The notes under the pieces were generated by a model. That model did no database searches and was not told where the DNA came from. It saw only the letters and a program-made list of their open reading frames with translations. A stretch of DNA of 64,000 bases from Hippasteria phrygiana. Taxonomy: Eukaryota; Echinodermata; Asteroidea; Valvatida; Goniasteridae. The position numbers and the translations under genes were made by a program. The stretch spans positions 682,001-746,000 of the forward strand of contig JAZGUH010000945.1 of assembly GCA_037893225.1 (NCBI GenBank), written 5' to 3'. Of this stretch, positions 43,546 through 54,577 are shown one piece after another. Position 1 is the first letter of the stretch; each line of letters begins with the position of its first letter.

Positions 43546-44760
43546 CTATTCTAAAGGAGCTTTGCGGGCCTTGCGGGCTGCTGATTGTGCAGTTTCTTGG
43601 ATGACTTTCCTGCCCATGTGTCCCTCCGCTTGCACGACATCCTTCAAGTAACATGACGTGAATGTGGATGGATTCTTCCAGCATATCGCCTTCATCATAT
43701 CTGAAAGAGAAACTCCAAGCAGGTGGGCCCAAGAAGTTGACACGCTGTGTGTTTCATGAGCTGGATATTTCGATCCTCGGTTTTCGGAAGGACTTACTAC
43801 TGCCTCCGAAATCCAACGAGCGGTCGTGGTTACAGAGGCCTGATGATGAGGCTGGATGGTTGTGATGAACAGCTACTTGATCTCACCTCTCAAAGGCTGA
43901 GTGCGAGCAATGTAGTACTGTAGGGCTCGCACGGGGCACCACCACTTATCCTCTGCTACTGAAGAGAAGGATGTTAAGTTTGGCACAAATATGTCAAGAG
44001 GTGAACAATTTCTTGACTGGTTCTTTGTCAGGAACTTGACCTGTGGGATTAAGCGAACACCACCTGGTTCCCAACGTATGTGCCCTGGTTCCACTGACAG
44101 GGCATGAAGCTCACTTCTACGACGAGCTGTAGCCGCAGCCAACAAAACACCGTTTTTATCGTGAGGTGAAGAGCTATTTGCTGGCTCAAATGGAGCTTTG
44201 GCAAGAGACAGGAGAACGGCACCCAGATCCTAAGATGGAATACATTATTTTCGAGTGGGAGGTCGGTCATTGAACATACCACGCATCAAACGAGCTATGG
44301 ACGTGTTGGATGAAATTGTTGAACCATCCTGAAAGCCCCGATGAAGGACACCAATGGCAGACCTGTATCCTCTGATAGTGGCAAAATTTGAAGCCCAGAG
44401 TTGTAAAGGTGCAGGTTACAGATGCTGTATGGGGATCGACAGCTCTCTGCTCACACCATTTGGTGAAGTGGAGAAGTCTGCTATTACAAGTTCTCCTGGT
44501 GGATCCTCGTCTGTTCTTGGCTGCCAGGGTAGTAGCTCCCTCCGAAAGGCCAGCTGCTCTAAGGGAGACTTGGACAGCATCCAGGCACAAAGATAAAGAG
44601 TGGCTGGATCCGGGTTTAGGACGTGAGACCTTGGTTGTGACAGGTCTAGCCGGATGGGGAGCATGAGACGTGTGTGAACAAGAACGTTCAGGAGCCGAGG
44701 AAACCATGGTTGTCGTGGCCAGAATGGAGCTACGAGAATTATTCTGGACAATTCCGCCTC
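43546..44760 (-). pseudogene. Tyrosine recombinase of DIRS element
   Basis: A core-binding region with STRRTCNSRLLHFTKWCEQR (about 44430-44370) is followed, after frame changes, by RRRSELHALSVEPGHIRW (about 44115-44060), where the Arg of the first catalytic box is visible. Then comes KWWCPVRALQYYIARTQPL (about 43945-43890). The last segment (43760-43546) reads HETHSVSTSWAHLLG and ICWKNPSTFTSCYLKDV. The catalytic Tyr is present in SCYL, but the HxxR box reads HETH, consistent with CGC to CAC decay of the second catalytic Arg. Several frameshifts. It would have integrated the circular DNA. Confidence 0.88.
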
Positions 44761-45560
44761 TACCTTCGTCAGAACCTGTTGTATGAGGTAGATTGGAGGG
44801 AAGGCGTATGCATGAATCCCCGTCCAGTCGAGTCAAAGCTGAGGGCATCCGCTTTCCAGGCCATGGGGTGAGCATGACGTGCACAAAACGTCGGGAGCTG
44901 ATTGTTCAGGTGGGATGCAAACATGTCCACATGAGGCCTTCCCATGATATTGAAGACGTGTTTGACTACTGTAGGATGGAGAAACCATTCTGTGGGTGGC
45001 TTGAAGAGAGATGTGGCGAGGAATACACCAACGGAGTAGCTCCCAAGTGGCAGAGAGACGAAGAATAAGTTCCCCCTGATGATTGATGTAGGATACTACT
45101 GTCGAGTTGTCCGACTTGACCAGGACCAATTTGTTTAGGACTCTGGGTTCGAGAGACTGTAAAGCCTTGAACACTGCTAGGAGCTCCAAGTGATTGATGT
45201 GTAATTGGCAGTCTTTCGCTGACCAAGTGCCGGCCACTGATTGGTCGTCCAGATGAGAATGGCTGATGGGCAGGGGCGTGGAAAGCCCACTCCACTTTGA
45301 AGGTTGTCCTGGGTTAGCTATCAGAGAAGCGTATCTTGAATAAGTCGGGTTACTGGGACCAGTACTGAGATGGGATCCTGACGTGGGCGGAAGTGATACA
45401 GGAGATGAAGTTGTATGGGACGCACGTGCATCCAGTACCAAGGGAACAGGTCGATCAGACTCGCCATGAGGCCCAATAATCGGAGCCAGGCTTTGGTTGG
45501 AAGAGTTGGCGAGGACATGAAAACTGTGATGCAGCCCCACAGTGTCTGACATCGTCTGAA
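44761..45560 (-). pseudogene. RNase H region of DIRS element
   Basis: VLDARASHTTSSPVSL-type text after the RT is out of frame. The RNase H core is clear at about 45230-45080: TWSAKDCQLHINHLELLAVF and LVKSDNSTVVSYINHQG (catalytic Glu and Asp). The DIRS-typical linker ILVAPFWPRQPWFPRLLN (about 44740) leads into the recombinase. No room for a methyltransferase domain is apparent. Confidence 0.85.
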
Positions 45561-46545
45561 GTTGGCTTTGCTCTGCCTGTTGCTAAGTTGAGAATAGCCA
45601 CAATGTAGGTTGGTTGTTGCGAAGGAATCAAAGAAGATTTCTCGGCGTTGATTATGAAACCCAGGTCGGCGGTAAGTTAAATCGTCTGCAGGAGGGCTCT
45701 CTCCGTGCATTGAGGCGTTGGACCCACGATGAGCCAGTCGTCCAGGTAAACGAACACGTGGATCTGCCTTCGACGCAAGAAAGCCGCGACAACTTTGGCT
45801 ATCCTCGTCAAGACCCAAGGGGCTGTGGAAAGACCGAAGGGTAGACATCGGAGCTGGTACACAGATCCCTGATATATGAACTGGAGAAACCTCTGATGCT
45901 CTGCATGGATAGGACCCTGCAGGTCGATGGATGTAGCCCACCAATTCCTCTTGAGAGACTGGAGAACAGTCGAAAGTATTTCCATGCGAAAATATTTTGG
46001 CCTGATGTAAAAGTTGAGAGGTCGAAGATTGATAATGGGTCGCCACTCGCCCGACTTCGTTGGAGCAAGGAAGAAGGTTTATGTGATGCCCAGGGTGGAT
46101 CCGGCTGGAAGTGGAATGATAGCATCCTTTTCCCCCAGGGATCTGATTTCCTCCTCTAAAGTTGCCCTGCGGATAGAGTCCGTGGGAACAGGAGTTCATC
46201 GGCGTGGAGACCATAGTGGTGGGTTGCTGGTAAACTCCAGACGATACCCCGAAGAAAGTGTCTGGAGAACCCAGGCATCCGATGTCACGTGGGACCATCT
46301 TTGGCTGAACTCTTCAATACGACCGCCTACTGGACCCGTACCTGGGGAATAAGCACCCTGCTTCAGCCAGAAGCCCATTTTGGCCCGCAACCCCCGGAAC
46401 TTGAAAGGCCGCGCAGGTCTGGGGGCTGTCTCCGAAAGTACCGGTAGGCTGAAGCGGATGAGGAAGATACTCCTCGGCTGGTAAGCTGAGCCCTGGTAGG
46501 CAGAGGCATGCCTTGGCTTCTTCCTACTGGACTGATCGGACACAT
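45561..46545 (-). pseudogene. Reverse transcriptase of DIRS element
   Basis: The N-terminal hallmark VGGRIEEFSQRWSHVTSDAW and LSSGYRLEFTSNPPLWSPR lies at about 46340-46196. The palm has WWATSIDLQ, then HAEHQRFLQF, YQLRCLPFGLSTAPWVLTRI, and the catalytic HVFVYLDDWLIVG (YLDD, about 45745-45725), followed by ALLQTI and a stop at 45677. A deletion appears just after SIDLQ. Frames change at least twice between 46196 and 45985. YLDD with this context is typical of the DIRS/Ngaro group. Confidence 0.9.
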
Positions 46546-46582
46546 AAGTAGACGGGCGCTTAGCTGTGCGTCGTCGGAGATC

Positions 46583-48143
46583 CTACTTGCCTTCAGCTTC
46601 TTGCATCATGGCCTCGACAAATCTATTGTCGAAGAGATCGCCCTTACCAAGGGGAAGATCGAGCAGACAGTCATTAGAACCAACTGACGGGAGGAACAAA
46701 TTGTCCAGTACAAGGGAGCGTCGTAACAAGGAAGTGGCAGCAAATCCTAATGCAAATTCCCGAAGACAGAAACCCAGGCAATTAAACATTTCTGGCAATT
46801 TACCCGAGTCAGTTAAAGAGGGATCTTCATGGCATCTAGACAACAGGATAGAGAAAGAGGCTACTTTCGCCCCATGGCGCAAATGGTTATCCAGGGCAGA
46901 AATTCTCTTGTCCAGCGTGTGTGTTTTCACATAACAAAATGTGCTTGCAAAATTGTGAGTTCACATTTCTGAGCAAATCCTTGGCTTCCGAAGACAAAGT
47001 TGGGGTCGAAAAGTATGTTTCGAGGTCTGCAGTATTTGTATTTAACATGCCACTGTGGTTACTCTTTATCTGTGGGAGTGTCCGTTTTTCTTGAACCTGT
47101 TGCAGGGCCTCGTTCATGATGTCTGCACACATTCTAGCTACTGGAAATGTTGCCTGTTTAGATTTAGATGCACCAGTATCTCTACGGTATGAGGGCCGAG
47201 AGGGCTCTACTAGGGAAGGAGGAAACTGGAGAAGCTTACCCACTTCGGATATGGTAATGTTAGCCCGCTGGGAAATGGAGAGGCTGTCCCCATCAACTGA
47301 CTGTCCAGAAGAGACATATGACTCTGAAGGAGATCTGGAACGGGTGTGACGACTTCGATGCCTGGACTCAGACCGTGAGTCGTCAGTAGAAAATCGAGGA
47401 CGGCCCAAACGTCGATCTTCCGGATCCAAACGGGAACGCGAGCGGGACCGTGAGCGGGCGTGGGTGGCATGCCGCGATCTCCGCGGCCAGTGGTCACCGG
47501 AGCAATGTGGAGATTGACGCCGGTGCCCCGGAGTGAAAGGCACGCCATAATCCCTCGAGGAATGTGGCGAATGTCCACAATGCGGCGTTTAGTGGCGTGA
47601 AAAGCTCACCGGTACTGCCGTGGATCGAAGGATGGGACCCCGTGTGGATGTGGTGTGTGGGTGTCAATGTCGAACTGACGAGGGTCATTCGGAAAATAAG
47701 ACCACGCATTGGGCTGAGAGTGGTAGAGACAATCCCGTGGCCCACCCGGGAAACTTGGTTGTGTGTAGGACCATGTAGCTGTAGTAGCGTAACTGGTGGT
47801 GCCGCGCCGGTGGTGCCTGGGGCCTCTGTGACCGGGCGGGGCTGGTCGCACTGTATGTAAGGGGCGCAACGGTGTCCAGGCCCCGCCTTCCCGCTAGCAC
47901 ATGTGGGTCGACCTCCATTGCTTGCATGTGCTCTTGCGGACTACCGAAGGTATGCAGGACCTCTCGGGGGATAGTCGTGGAAGGAGGGCTCGTCCCCGAG
48001 GAATTTCCGGCCGTCGTACTCGGGGGAACAGATCCGGTCGATGCGGTAGAAATATCACGCTTGGAGTGCTGGACGGAGGGTGATTTCCTGGATGAACGGC
48101 TTGACATGACAGGCTTCTTTTTCGATTTGGCGACGTCCACCAT
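46583..48143 (-). pseudogene. gag-like ORF1 of DIRS element, RS-rich
   Basis: The probable start ATG is at 48143 (MVDVAKSKKKPVMSSRSSRK). The middle part in another frame is strongly Arg/Ser-rich (HARSRSRSRSRLDPEDRRLG, then RHRSRHTRSRSPSES). The C-terminal part contains ISEVGKLLQFPPSL, VARMCADIMNEALQQV, LSSEAKDLLRNVNSQF and, after a further frame change at about 46900, RISALDNHLRHGAK and LLRRSLVLDNLFLPSVG. It is presumed to bind RNA and form particles. At least three frame changes. Confidence 0.7.
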
Positions 48144-48219
48144 TGTTGTCACAGCGTTGTAGGGCCTACGTATTGTATGTGTTAGCACGATGTGCACTGT
48201 ACGCGTCGCTGAAAAAAAT

Positions 48220-48341
48220 AGGACGAGCCGCTATGTTATAGGGTCCTTTATGGGGCATGCAGTGGGCGCGGAGGGTGCGACTTGGGCGGTTTTCTTTCAG
48301 CGAGGTTTGCTGATATGCAAATGTAGGTAAACAGAGGTGAG
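48220..48341 (-). repeat. Right inverted terminal repeat of DIRS element
   Basis: AGGACGAGCCGCTATGTTAT at the inner edge, GGCGCGGAGGGTGCGACTTG in the middle, and GTAGGTAAACAGAGGTGAGA at the outer edge mirror the left repeat. The outer extension TATTTTCTGTAAT (48342-48357) is the segment copied, inverted, into the internal complementary region. Confidence 0.9.
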
Positions 48342-48357
48342 ATATTTTCTGTAATGG

Positions 48358-50050
48358 ATACCGGGTATATGTATTATCACTTGCTTCCACTAAGTACAGG
48401 AATGAATCATACATAACAGGAAAAAGGGACAACTCTCTGAAAGATGTCAATGGCGTGTTCAATGGCGTGTTCGGGGCGGGGGGGGGGGTTAACTTCCCCA
48501 GTGGAAATTCACAACCACTACTCCTCCTTTGGTTATATGAGAGATTGTGGAGAACCAGTGACATGGAGATGCATTTTTAGTAGAAACATAACCCTCTTAC
48601 CTAATCTGAGGGTGTTAAGTTCGAACATTTATGTTGCGCGCCATCCTCAATTTTGGCCCATACCTAAGAACCAAGATGCAGATATCTGCATGAAAAGAGC
48701 AGACGACAACTTTTGTAAAAAAATAGTCGGATTCCACTACGACTTGCTTTCGGACTTGGCATTAGGTTTGCCAAACTAGCCTGCACTCTTGCTGTGTAGC
48801 GCGTGCTGCATTTCCCGGACAGAGTATACATCCGACCAAATGTTGATCTACCTGATGAAGAAGCCGTTAATCGCGATATCGTTCCCAAAAAGCAGAAGTT
48901 CTTAGGTTGGATTGTTATCAAAGATTTTCTCCGCATCGTTTGAGGGGTAAAAAAACTGCTAATTATAAAGGGGAATAGTGTATAGGACGTTGAAGCATAA
49001 CTTTGCTCCTCAAACTTGGCCCCGTTTCAGGCTACCTTGGAGCCACACATAACCCCGATGTACTAACAACCTCCACAAAATACAACTTAATTATAGATGT
49101 ACTAAATAAATACCATCCAACCCTAATAATTACTTAATATACTTGAACTTCAGTCCATAATTTTTTTTTTGCAGAGGTCCATACAAAACATTAATTTTGT
49201 GAAATGATTAGTTGCACAGAACTGTTACCCACGGTATATGTCAATCCACTATCAACACAATTAGGTCTGCTGCCGAGTACCCGGCTAGTCTGGTAGTGTC
49301 AGCTTTTACATGTATAGCATTAATGACAGGCAAGGTGACGTCCGACTGTTATTGACAAACATTTAGTACGTATAGTCTGCATTTTTTCTAGATGATTTCT
49401 AAATTGCTTTTTATGTCAAGGACTAAAAGGTAAAAAGTAACAAATTGTCAGACTCGGCACCATCAAATTAGGTAATAAAGATATGTTACCAGCTTCTACT
49501 AAAAATGGCTCTTCTAGTTCTATAGTGTTTTAAGTGAGCGCCTAAACTACCTCCGCAGACTTGCTCTAAGGAAAATTTTGCATTTGCATTGGACCCCTGA
49601 TAACATAGCACTCTGTAGGCCTACTAAAACAAGAATAGACCGTATCGAATATCAACGTCGCCACAGCAACAACAATAGGCCGTCATAATGTATTGTGAGA
49701 CAGGCATATGATAATATCGGCATGTATTACTTTATGCGTGTGTCCCATAACATGGTTGCCATGACATCATATATTCCATACGCTCAATTCTGAAGATTGA
49801 TCTTTGCACAATCAATTTTGTAATCTCCAGTCTAACTTAGTGATTCCAGCATATTAATAGTGCATCACCGAACTACCGAAATCTTTCAAAAAAATTGTAC
49901 AAGAGTTTCCAGTCGAGACGCCAGGGGATGACATAATCTTCCCAGATTACTTGAGAAAATGAATTTTGACGCTAGCCAGCCGTCTCCAAACTCGAAATTT
50001 GTGGCAGGCGTGAAGATGTAACGCATTACCATAAATGATGTCTTTTCTTA
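48358..50050. other. Intergenic, possible LINE ORF1 scrap
   Basis: A G run (about 48474-48488) flanks the DIRS element beside the duplicated word TCAATGGCGTGTTC. At about 48810-48905 on the plus strand the frame FPDRVYIRPNVDLPDEEAVN loosely recalls LINE ORF1 C-termini; the evidence is weak. The rest is AT-rich with no ORF of interest. Confidence 0.35.
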
Positions 50051-50105
50051 GCAAAGCGGGGGCATTATTTGCCTTCACGTCCGCCACCTACGACTCGACG
50101 ATGGC

Positions 50106-50142
50106 TATAAATAACGTGGTTGTACGTCACGTCACGATCAGT
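50106..50142 (+). promoter_or_regulatory. TATA-box plus initiator candidate
   Basis: TATAAATA at 50106-50113 lies 34 bases before the A of ATCAGTGG (50140), a TCAGT-type initiator, with ACGTCACGTCACG between them. No ORF follows closely, so a transcript is not supported by other evidence. Confidence 0.25.
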
Positions 50143-50765
50143 GGAGACGCAGTAATGTGGACTGGGTGAACAAATCTCTCCCCAATCTAATAACATAGTT
50201 ACCAGAGCGTGTGATCTTATTCCACGTGCACCTCTAAAATGGGGGAAAAAATCGCCTGGCAGATAAGGAAGGAGTTACCATTCAGATAGCTTGGCATTGC
50301 CTATCAATCATTAATAAGACTGAGTCTGACCCACAACGTGGAGACCAAACTTGTCGCACACCGATCCTACTGAGTCCCAGTAGAGATTTGATGAAGTGAT
50401 ATTCTTTGGCACCTATATCTTTTGAATCTCCAAACCCGGACAACCTTCATCAAACCTGGCCAGCGGCAAATGGATATCTCCCGTGCTTAAACTGTCATGC
50501 CCATCGATTTACAGATTTGCGACGGGACTGAGGTGTCCGGAGTTCGCGAGGAAAACTTATCCACGCCTGATCGATAGCACATGTGAGATGACACGGAACA
50601 TAAACATAGATGGATTATTATGGTCGCATCCGATGGCTTTCGGGCCAGGGTTGTATTGAATTATTGGAATTATTGAGGACAGGCTTTTTCACATGGATTA
50701 TTCTTTGTAAAATACGGATTTATACCTGTATCTAGCAGATAGGTGTAGCGTGAATTTCAGTCACG
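50143..50765. other. Intergenic, nothing recognised
   Basis: No ORF above about 50 codons and no repeat partner, except TAGCGTGAATTTCAGTCAC (50747-50765), which matches the end of the 14.76-kb and 52.4-kb repeats. Confidence 0.45.
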
Positions 50766-51064
50766 CTTTCGGAATAATGAACCTTCGGACTATTGAACCT
50801 TATTTTCGTTTCAGACTTTTGAACCTTCCGACTAATTAACCTTATTCTAAATTCGGACTACCGAACCTTCGGATAAATGAACCTTCGGATTGTCGGCCCT
50901 TCGGACCAATGGACCTTCGGACTATCGCATCAAATGTTCGGATTAACGAACCGTATTTCATTTTCGGACTAACGAACCCCCTCTTACGGTGAATTTGTAC
51001 GTTCGGAATATCGAACCTTCGGATCAATAAACCTTCGGACAATCGGACCATCGGACTAACTAGA
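50766..51064. repeat. Degenerate TTCGGACTAACGAACC minisatellite
   Basis: About 18-20 degenerate units of a 15-17-bp motif of the type CCTTCGGACTAACGAA. The half-units TTCGG and CGAA(CC) make each unit partly self-complementary, so the array can fold in many registers. The phase drifts and there are inserts such as CATCAAATG. The minus-strand ORF across it is a by-product of the periodicity. Confidence 0.85.
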
Positions 51065-51086
51065 CGTCTGTGGTTTACAAACACAA

Positions 51087-51314
51087 CACTCTAAAAACTG
51101 TGTTTAGCAATTAAACACAATCTTGCTATCAGTTTGTAAACAAGTTTAGAAGCTAAACATTAGGCCTACGTGTCCAATTTCTAAACATCATTGTTCAACA
51201 GCTAAACAATATCCGTCAAGACGCTGAACATGTTTAGTATGTAAACGTGTTTACAAACTGATAGCAAGAAAGTGTCTAAAAAGTGTTTAATTGCTAAACA
51301 CTGTTTTTGCAGTG
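51087..51314. mobile_element. CACTCTAAAAACTGTGTTTA MITE, copy 2
   Basis: 228 bp, ends CACTCTAAAAACTGTGTTTA and CTAAACACTGTTTTTGCAGTG. Mirrored inner words are TTGCTATCAGTTTGTAAAC and GTTTACAAACTGATAGCAAG, giving long TIRs of about 55 bp. Close to the copies at 29389 and 56475. Confidence 0.92.
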
Positions 51315-51949
51315 AAGGTGATCGGGTATGCGGCATTTCGTCAGTGTGCTTTTTCAGCCCAATGGCATTGAAAACAAGACATGAACGACATTTAAAACAA
51401 AATACCGTAGTTTTGGAAAATAGAAATATAGGCAATTCTGTAAAATTTCAATATATGATTCTATATTTTAATCACTTCCGGTGTGATCACATCATCATTT
51501 GAAACCAAAAAATAAGCTGTTCTTGTCTAACGAGATTTCGTTTTTGGTTTACCCTGTGGGATTGATAGTTTGTTGTGTACATATATATAATATATTAGTT
51601 TTATGATCAATCCCAACAAATCAGGAATGCCGGTACCAATTTATTTCTTCGGTTTTGGTTTTTTTTTGGTCAACCTGCAGAGCGGGCAAGTGTCGGTATC
51701 TCACGATCACTTTTTGTTTATGCAAACGTCTTGACACCAAACACTGACTAATCTAGCGACAGCCTCTTCAGTTTGTCCTCGCCCTGTAGACCATTATATC
51801 GCCAACCCGGACGCGAATATTTTTAGTCGTAGTCCAGAATTGCCAGAGTGTTTCTGTGTTGGCTATGTGAGCTGCAAGACAGGTTCTCGGACTTGTTTTC
51901 CTTGAAATAATATCATCCACACCACAGTTAGTACACGAAAAAGAAACAG
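51315..51949. other. Intergenic, nothing recognised
   Basis: A 76-codon plus ORF and 77-codon minus ORF overlap each other and resemble nothing known. GTGTGATCACATCATC near 51481-51496 is partly palindromic. No feature supported. Confidence 0.4.
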
Positions 51950-52018
51950 GACAGAGAATTCGAACACAGGCCTCGTGCTCCAAAGCCTTGCGTTCTACCA
52001 ACACAGTCACAACAGCAG
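51950..52018 (-). repeat. tRNA-like relic or SINE head
   Basis: On the minus strand GTGTTGGTAGAACGCAAGG (A-box region) is followed by GCCTGTGTTCGAATTCTCTG (B-box region). Spacing is tRNA-like, but the stems are eroded. It differs from both the 13-kb and the 57-kb tRNA-like families. Confidence 0.55.
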
Positions 52019-52284
52019 GTCGACCAACGCGGTTTACTGCAACCATATGGAAGGCACTGTTCCAGAACAACCAAAACGACATCGTCATGTATTACTGAAA
52101 TGCTCAAGGCCTTATTGAATAGGCACAAGGCGCGACGATGTAATTTTGGTGGTTCTGGATAAGTGCTTACCCAAGCTTATACAGTAAGACGTCACTATAT
52201 CTAGCGCCCTCGTGGGATGCTTATTATATAAGTTAACTTAAATCATGAATATGCATTATGGAATTCTGGTCTGCAAAAAAAATG

Positions 52285-52465
52285 TCAACACGGTGTCATA
52301 TGAATATCCAACCATGAATATCCGACTCCTTTTCCCTATTATTGGGTAAACCCTCTCACGTGACCGGCCACTCTCACAATTATCGATATCATCGATCCCT
52401 TAGGCATGTGCAATAATACCGTATTTCATAGTAACTAAATTTCACGCTACACCGGACCGGTGATT
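52285..52465 (-). repeat. Dispersed repeat, copy 2 (inverted partner at 14757-14990)
   Basis: The reverse complement reads TAGCGTGAAATTTAGT, TATTGCACATGCCTA, GAGAGTGGCCGGTCACGTGA, GAGGGTTTACCCAATAATAG and CATATGACACCG, in the same order as the 14.76-kb copy. Confidence 0.75.
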
Positions 52466-54240
52466 GGGAATAGAGCGTGTAAGTTGACCTCGAAAACGTT
52501 TACCTCGAGAGTTTACGAGCAACCGAACTTCCGGGCACCTCGAATATGAGCTTAAACGTGTAAAGCGAGTAGTTTTCTTGAAATAATTTTGACGCTGTTC
52601 TTTTTATTGAAAGGTAGATAAAAACTTTTAGCAAAATATTATTTTTCATTTCAATTTACAAAATGTGAACGATATATCAAATGAGGGAAAATAAGAAAGA
52701 AAAAGTCTAGTACGTCATACGTACGTCATTCGCCATTGTTCTGGTTCACGCGCCAGTCTTAATAGCGTTGACCATATGCAGTATAAGGCGGTCGTCGCAT
52801 ATAATTTATGTACGTACGTTCATTTACGTCCGCAGCGCCAGAGGATGCAGTTCAGGGGTTTGGGGGCCGGGCTTTCTCTTCCCGACAATGAGCCAATCAC
52901 GTTGCAACCTGACGCTCAGGTCAAACATTTTTTTTCTATTTTTCTTCAATAATTTAGACAGTCATGCATGTTTTCATATATTGTAAAATTATTTTTGAAT
53001 TTATCATCCATATTTATGGCCGTTTCATGGTTCAGATCTTCGTAAAAACAAAGTATTATAGAAAACAAAATCAACCGCACGTAAAAGTCCTGTAGCCGGC
53101 GGCTCGGAGGTGCCCGGAAGTTCAATCGTGACCTTTATGCGCGAGACTTACACGGTCTATGGTTGGAAAAGTATTGGAGGCCCAACACTGCAAAAATGAA
53201 GAATAGTTAATAGTGATTAAAAAACTTATTTGAGTGTTGAAAATACAAAAAATCATCAACAAACACTACAAAATACTTCTTAAACATGCCTTTGCTTATG
53301 TAATGACGGTGTTAAGGGGAATCTTTGGGGGGAAAACACGGCTTCATTTTTTGTGACTGTGGCAGCCCATATAAATTGGCGCTCAATGTACACAGACAAT
53401 AGAAAGGTCTACACACAAATACACGAATGCACCCGAAACCACTATACATTTTCAGCTGTAAAAAATGTGGGGATTATTTTAATTAGTATAGCTACATCAG
53501 TTCTTCCTCACACTGCGGTGGTGTAGCGTGCATGGATCACGTTCTCGGATTCGTGCATTGATCGGAAATTTTGTTTTTGATAAATATTTTGGCCATCAAT
53601 TAATTGAAATGAAATTTTGTTAATTGAAATTCCACCTTTTAATTTACAATACCACATATTATATTTTGCCAGCTCAGTCCAGTCTGGTGCGCCCAGAAGT
53701 AGGTATTCCAGCCAAATTTCGCTTAATCTTGAGGTCAACGCGCACGCTCTGTCTGCAGCTCCCCCACCATGCACGCCGCGCGAAGTGACCTCCATTATAC
53801 GATCTATTCCCGATCGTGTTGCGGTGGATCTGGATTCACGTGCAGTCGCCCATCGCCTGATGATGTTGTCAGTAATAAGGTGCAGAGGTACGACCATGAA
53901 ATAGGAGGAGAAATTCCGAGATTGTAGCGGAATATTATCCTCATTATCATCGCGACTGTGAGCACCTTATCGCCCGGGGGTCTAATCTCTTGCCAGACTA
54001 GACTGGCACGTGCAATATTTGTCACCTTTATTGCAGCTTCGTTTCCCGGGCAATAGTTGATCTCTCCTTTCTCCCAAGGGCATTAAAAGATTTCATCCTC
54101 CGCCAGATTTGATTCGCGTGTCTTTACAATATCGATACTATCCAGTATCGACTTGGTCAATATCTGGACTGCTTGTGGACTTGCTAGAACCAAACGTGAT
54201 CAAATATATCGGTTCTTGTAAAGGATCTTGTAAGTGTCCC
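52466..54240. other. Intergenic, GC-richer patch with unassigned ORFs
   Basis: 53680-53890 is GC-rich and open on both strands (129 codons on minus, 95 on plus), with no domain I recognise. A single MITE-like end, ACACTGCAAAAATG, lies at about 53189. Repeated AACTTCCGGGCACCTCGA and, inverted, GAGGTGCCCGGAAGTTCAAT (about 52526-52545 and 53106-53125) are the ends of an inverted pair about 600 bp apart. Confidence 0.45.
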
Positions 54241-54243
54241 AAG

Positions 54244-54577
54244 CATGGGTGTCGCTGAGGGGGGAGGGGGGCAAGGGGGGCACTTCCCCCTGGAAATTCA
54301 AACAATTTAAAAAGAAATAGAAACAATAAAAAAAGACGAGGTGCGAAGTCAATGTCGAACTCAATTATATGTACACTCGAAACCTGCTGAAAGGGGCCTA
54401 ACATGTGGCTATATACAACAGGCCTAGATATCGCGGTCTTGAACAAAGCGTCGAGTGATGCCCAGCACCCCACTTCCTACTCCCCTTTCGATTTTTCCAC
54501 GACCGGTGATTTCTACCTTTGCTGCTTTCTGGTGAGTGCCTTTCCCCCTCTAGAAAAACCCTGGCGACGCACATGAT
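54244..54577. mobile_element. TIR element with G-rich ends
   Basis: CATGGGTGTCGCTGAGGGGG at the left corresponds to the complement of the right end, CCCCCTCTAGAAAAACCCTGG followed by CGACGCACATG. The CATG..GTCGC..GGGGG end type resembles hAT-like MITEs. No clear 8-bp duplication is seen. Confidence 0.55.

Larger units (their letters stand above)
42226..48357 (-). mobile_element. DIRS-type tyrosine-recombinase retrotransposon, degenerate
   Basis: A 6.1-kb minus-strand element. It has inverted terminal repeats (42265-42397 and 48220-48341) with different outer extensions. An internal complementary region (42447-42536) joins the complements of both extensions, the hallmark of DIRS replication through a circular intermediate. 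Internal remnants run gag-like, RT, RNase H and tyrosine recombinase; integrase and protease are absent, as in the family. All ORFs are broken. A separate 881-bp TIR element (42537-43417) is nested at the inner edge of the complementary region. No target duplication is expected. Confidence 0.92.

Noticed and set aside
44354..48162. Plus-strand ORFs of 65-122 codons across the DIRS element
   Set aside because: They are antisense shadows of the gag, RT, RNase H and recombinase remnants read on the minus strand.
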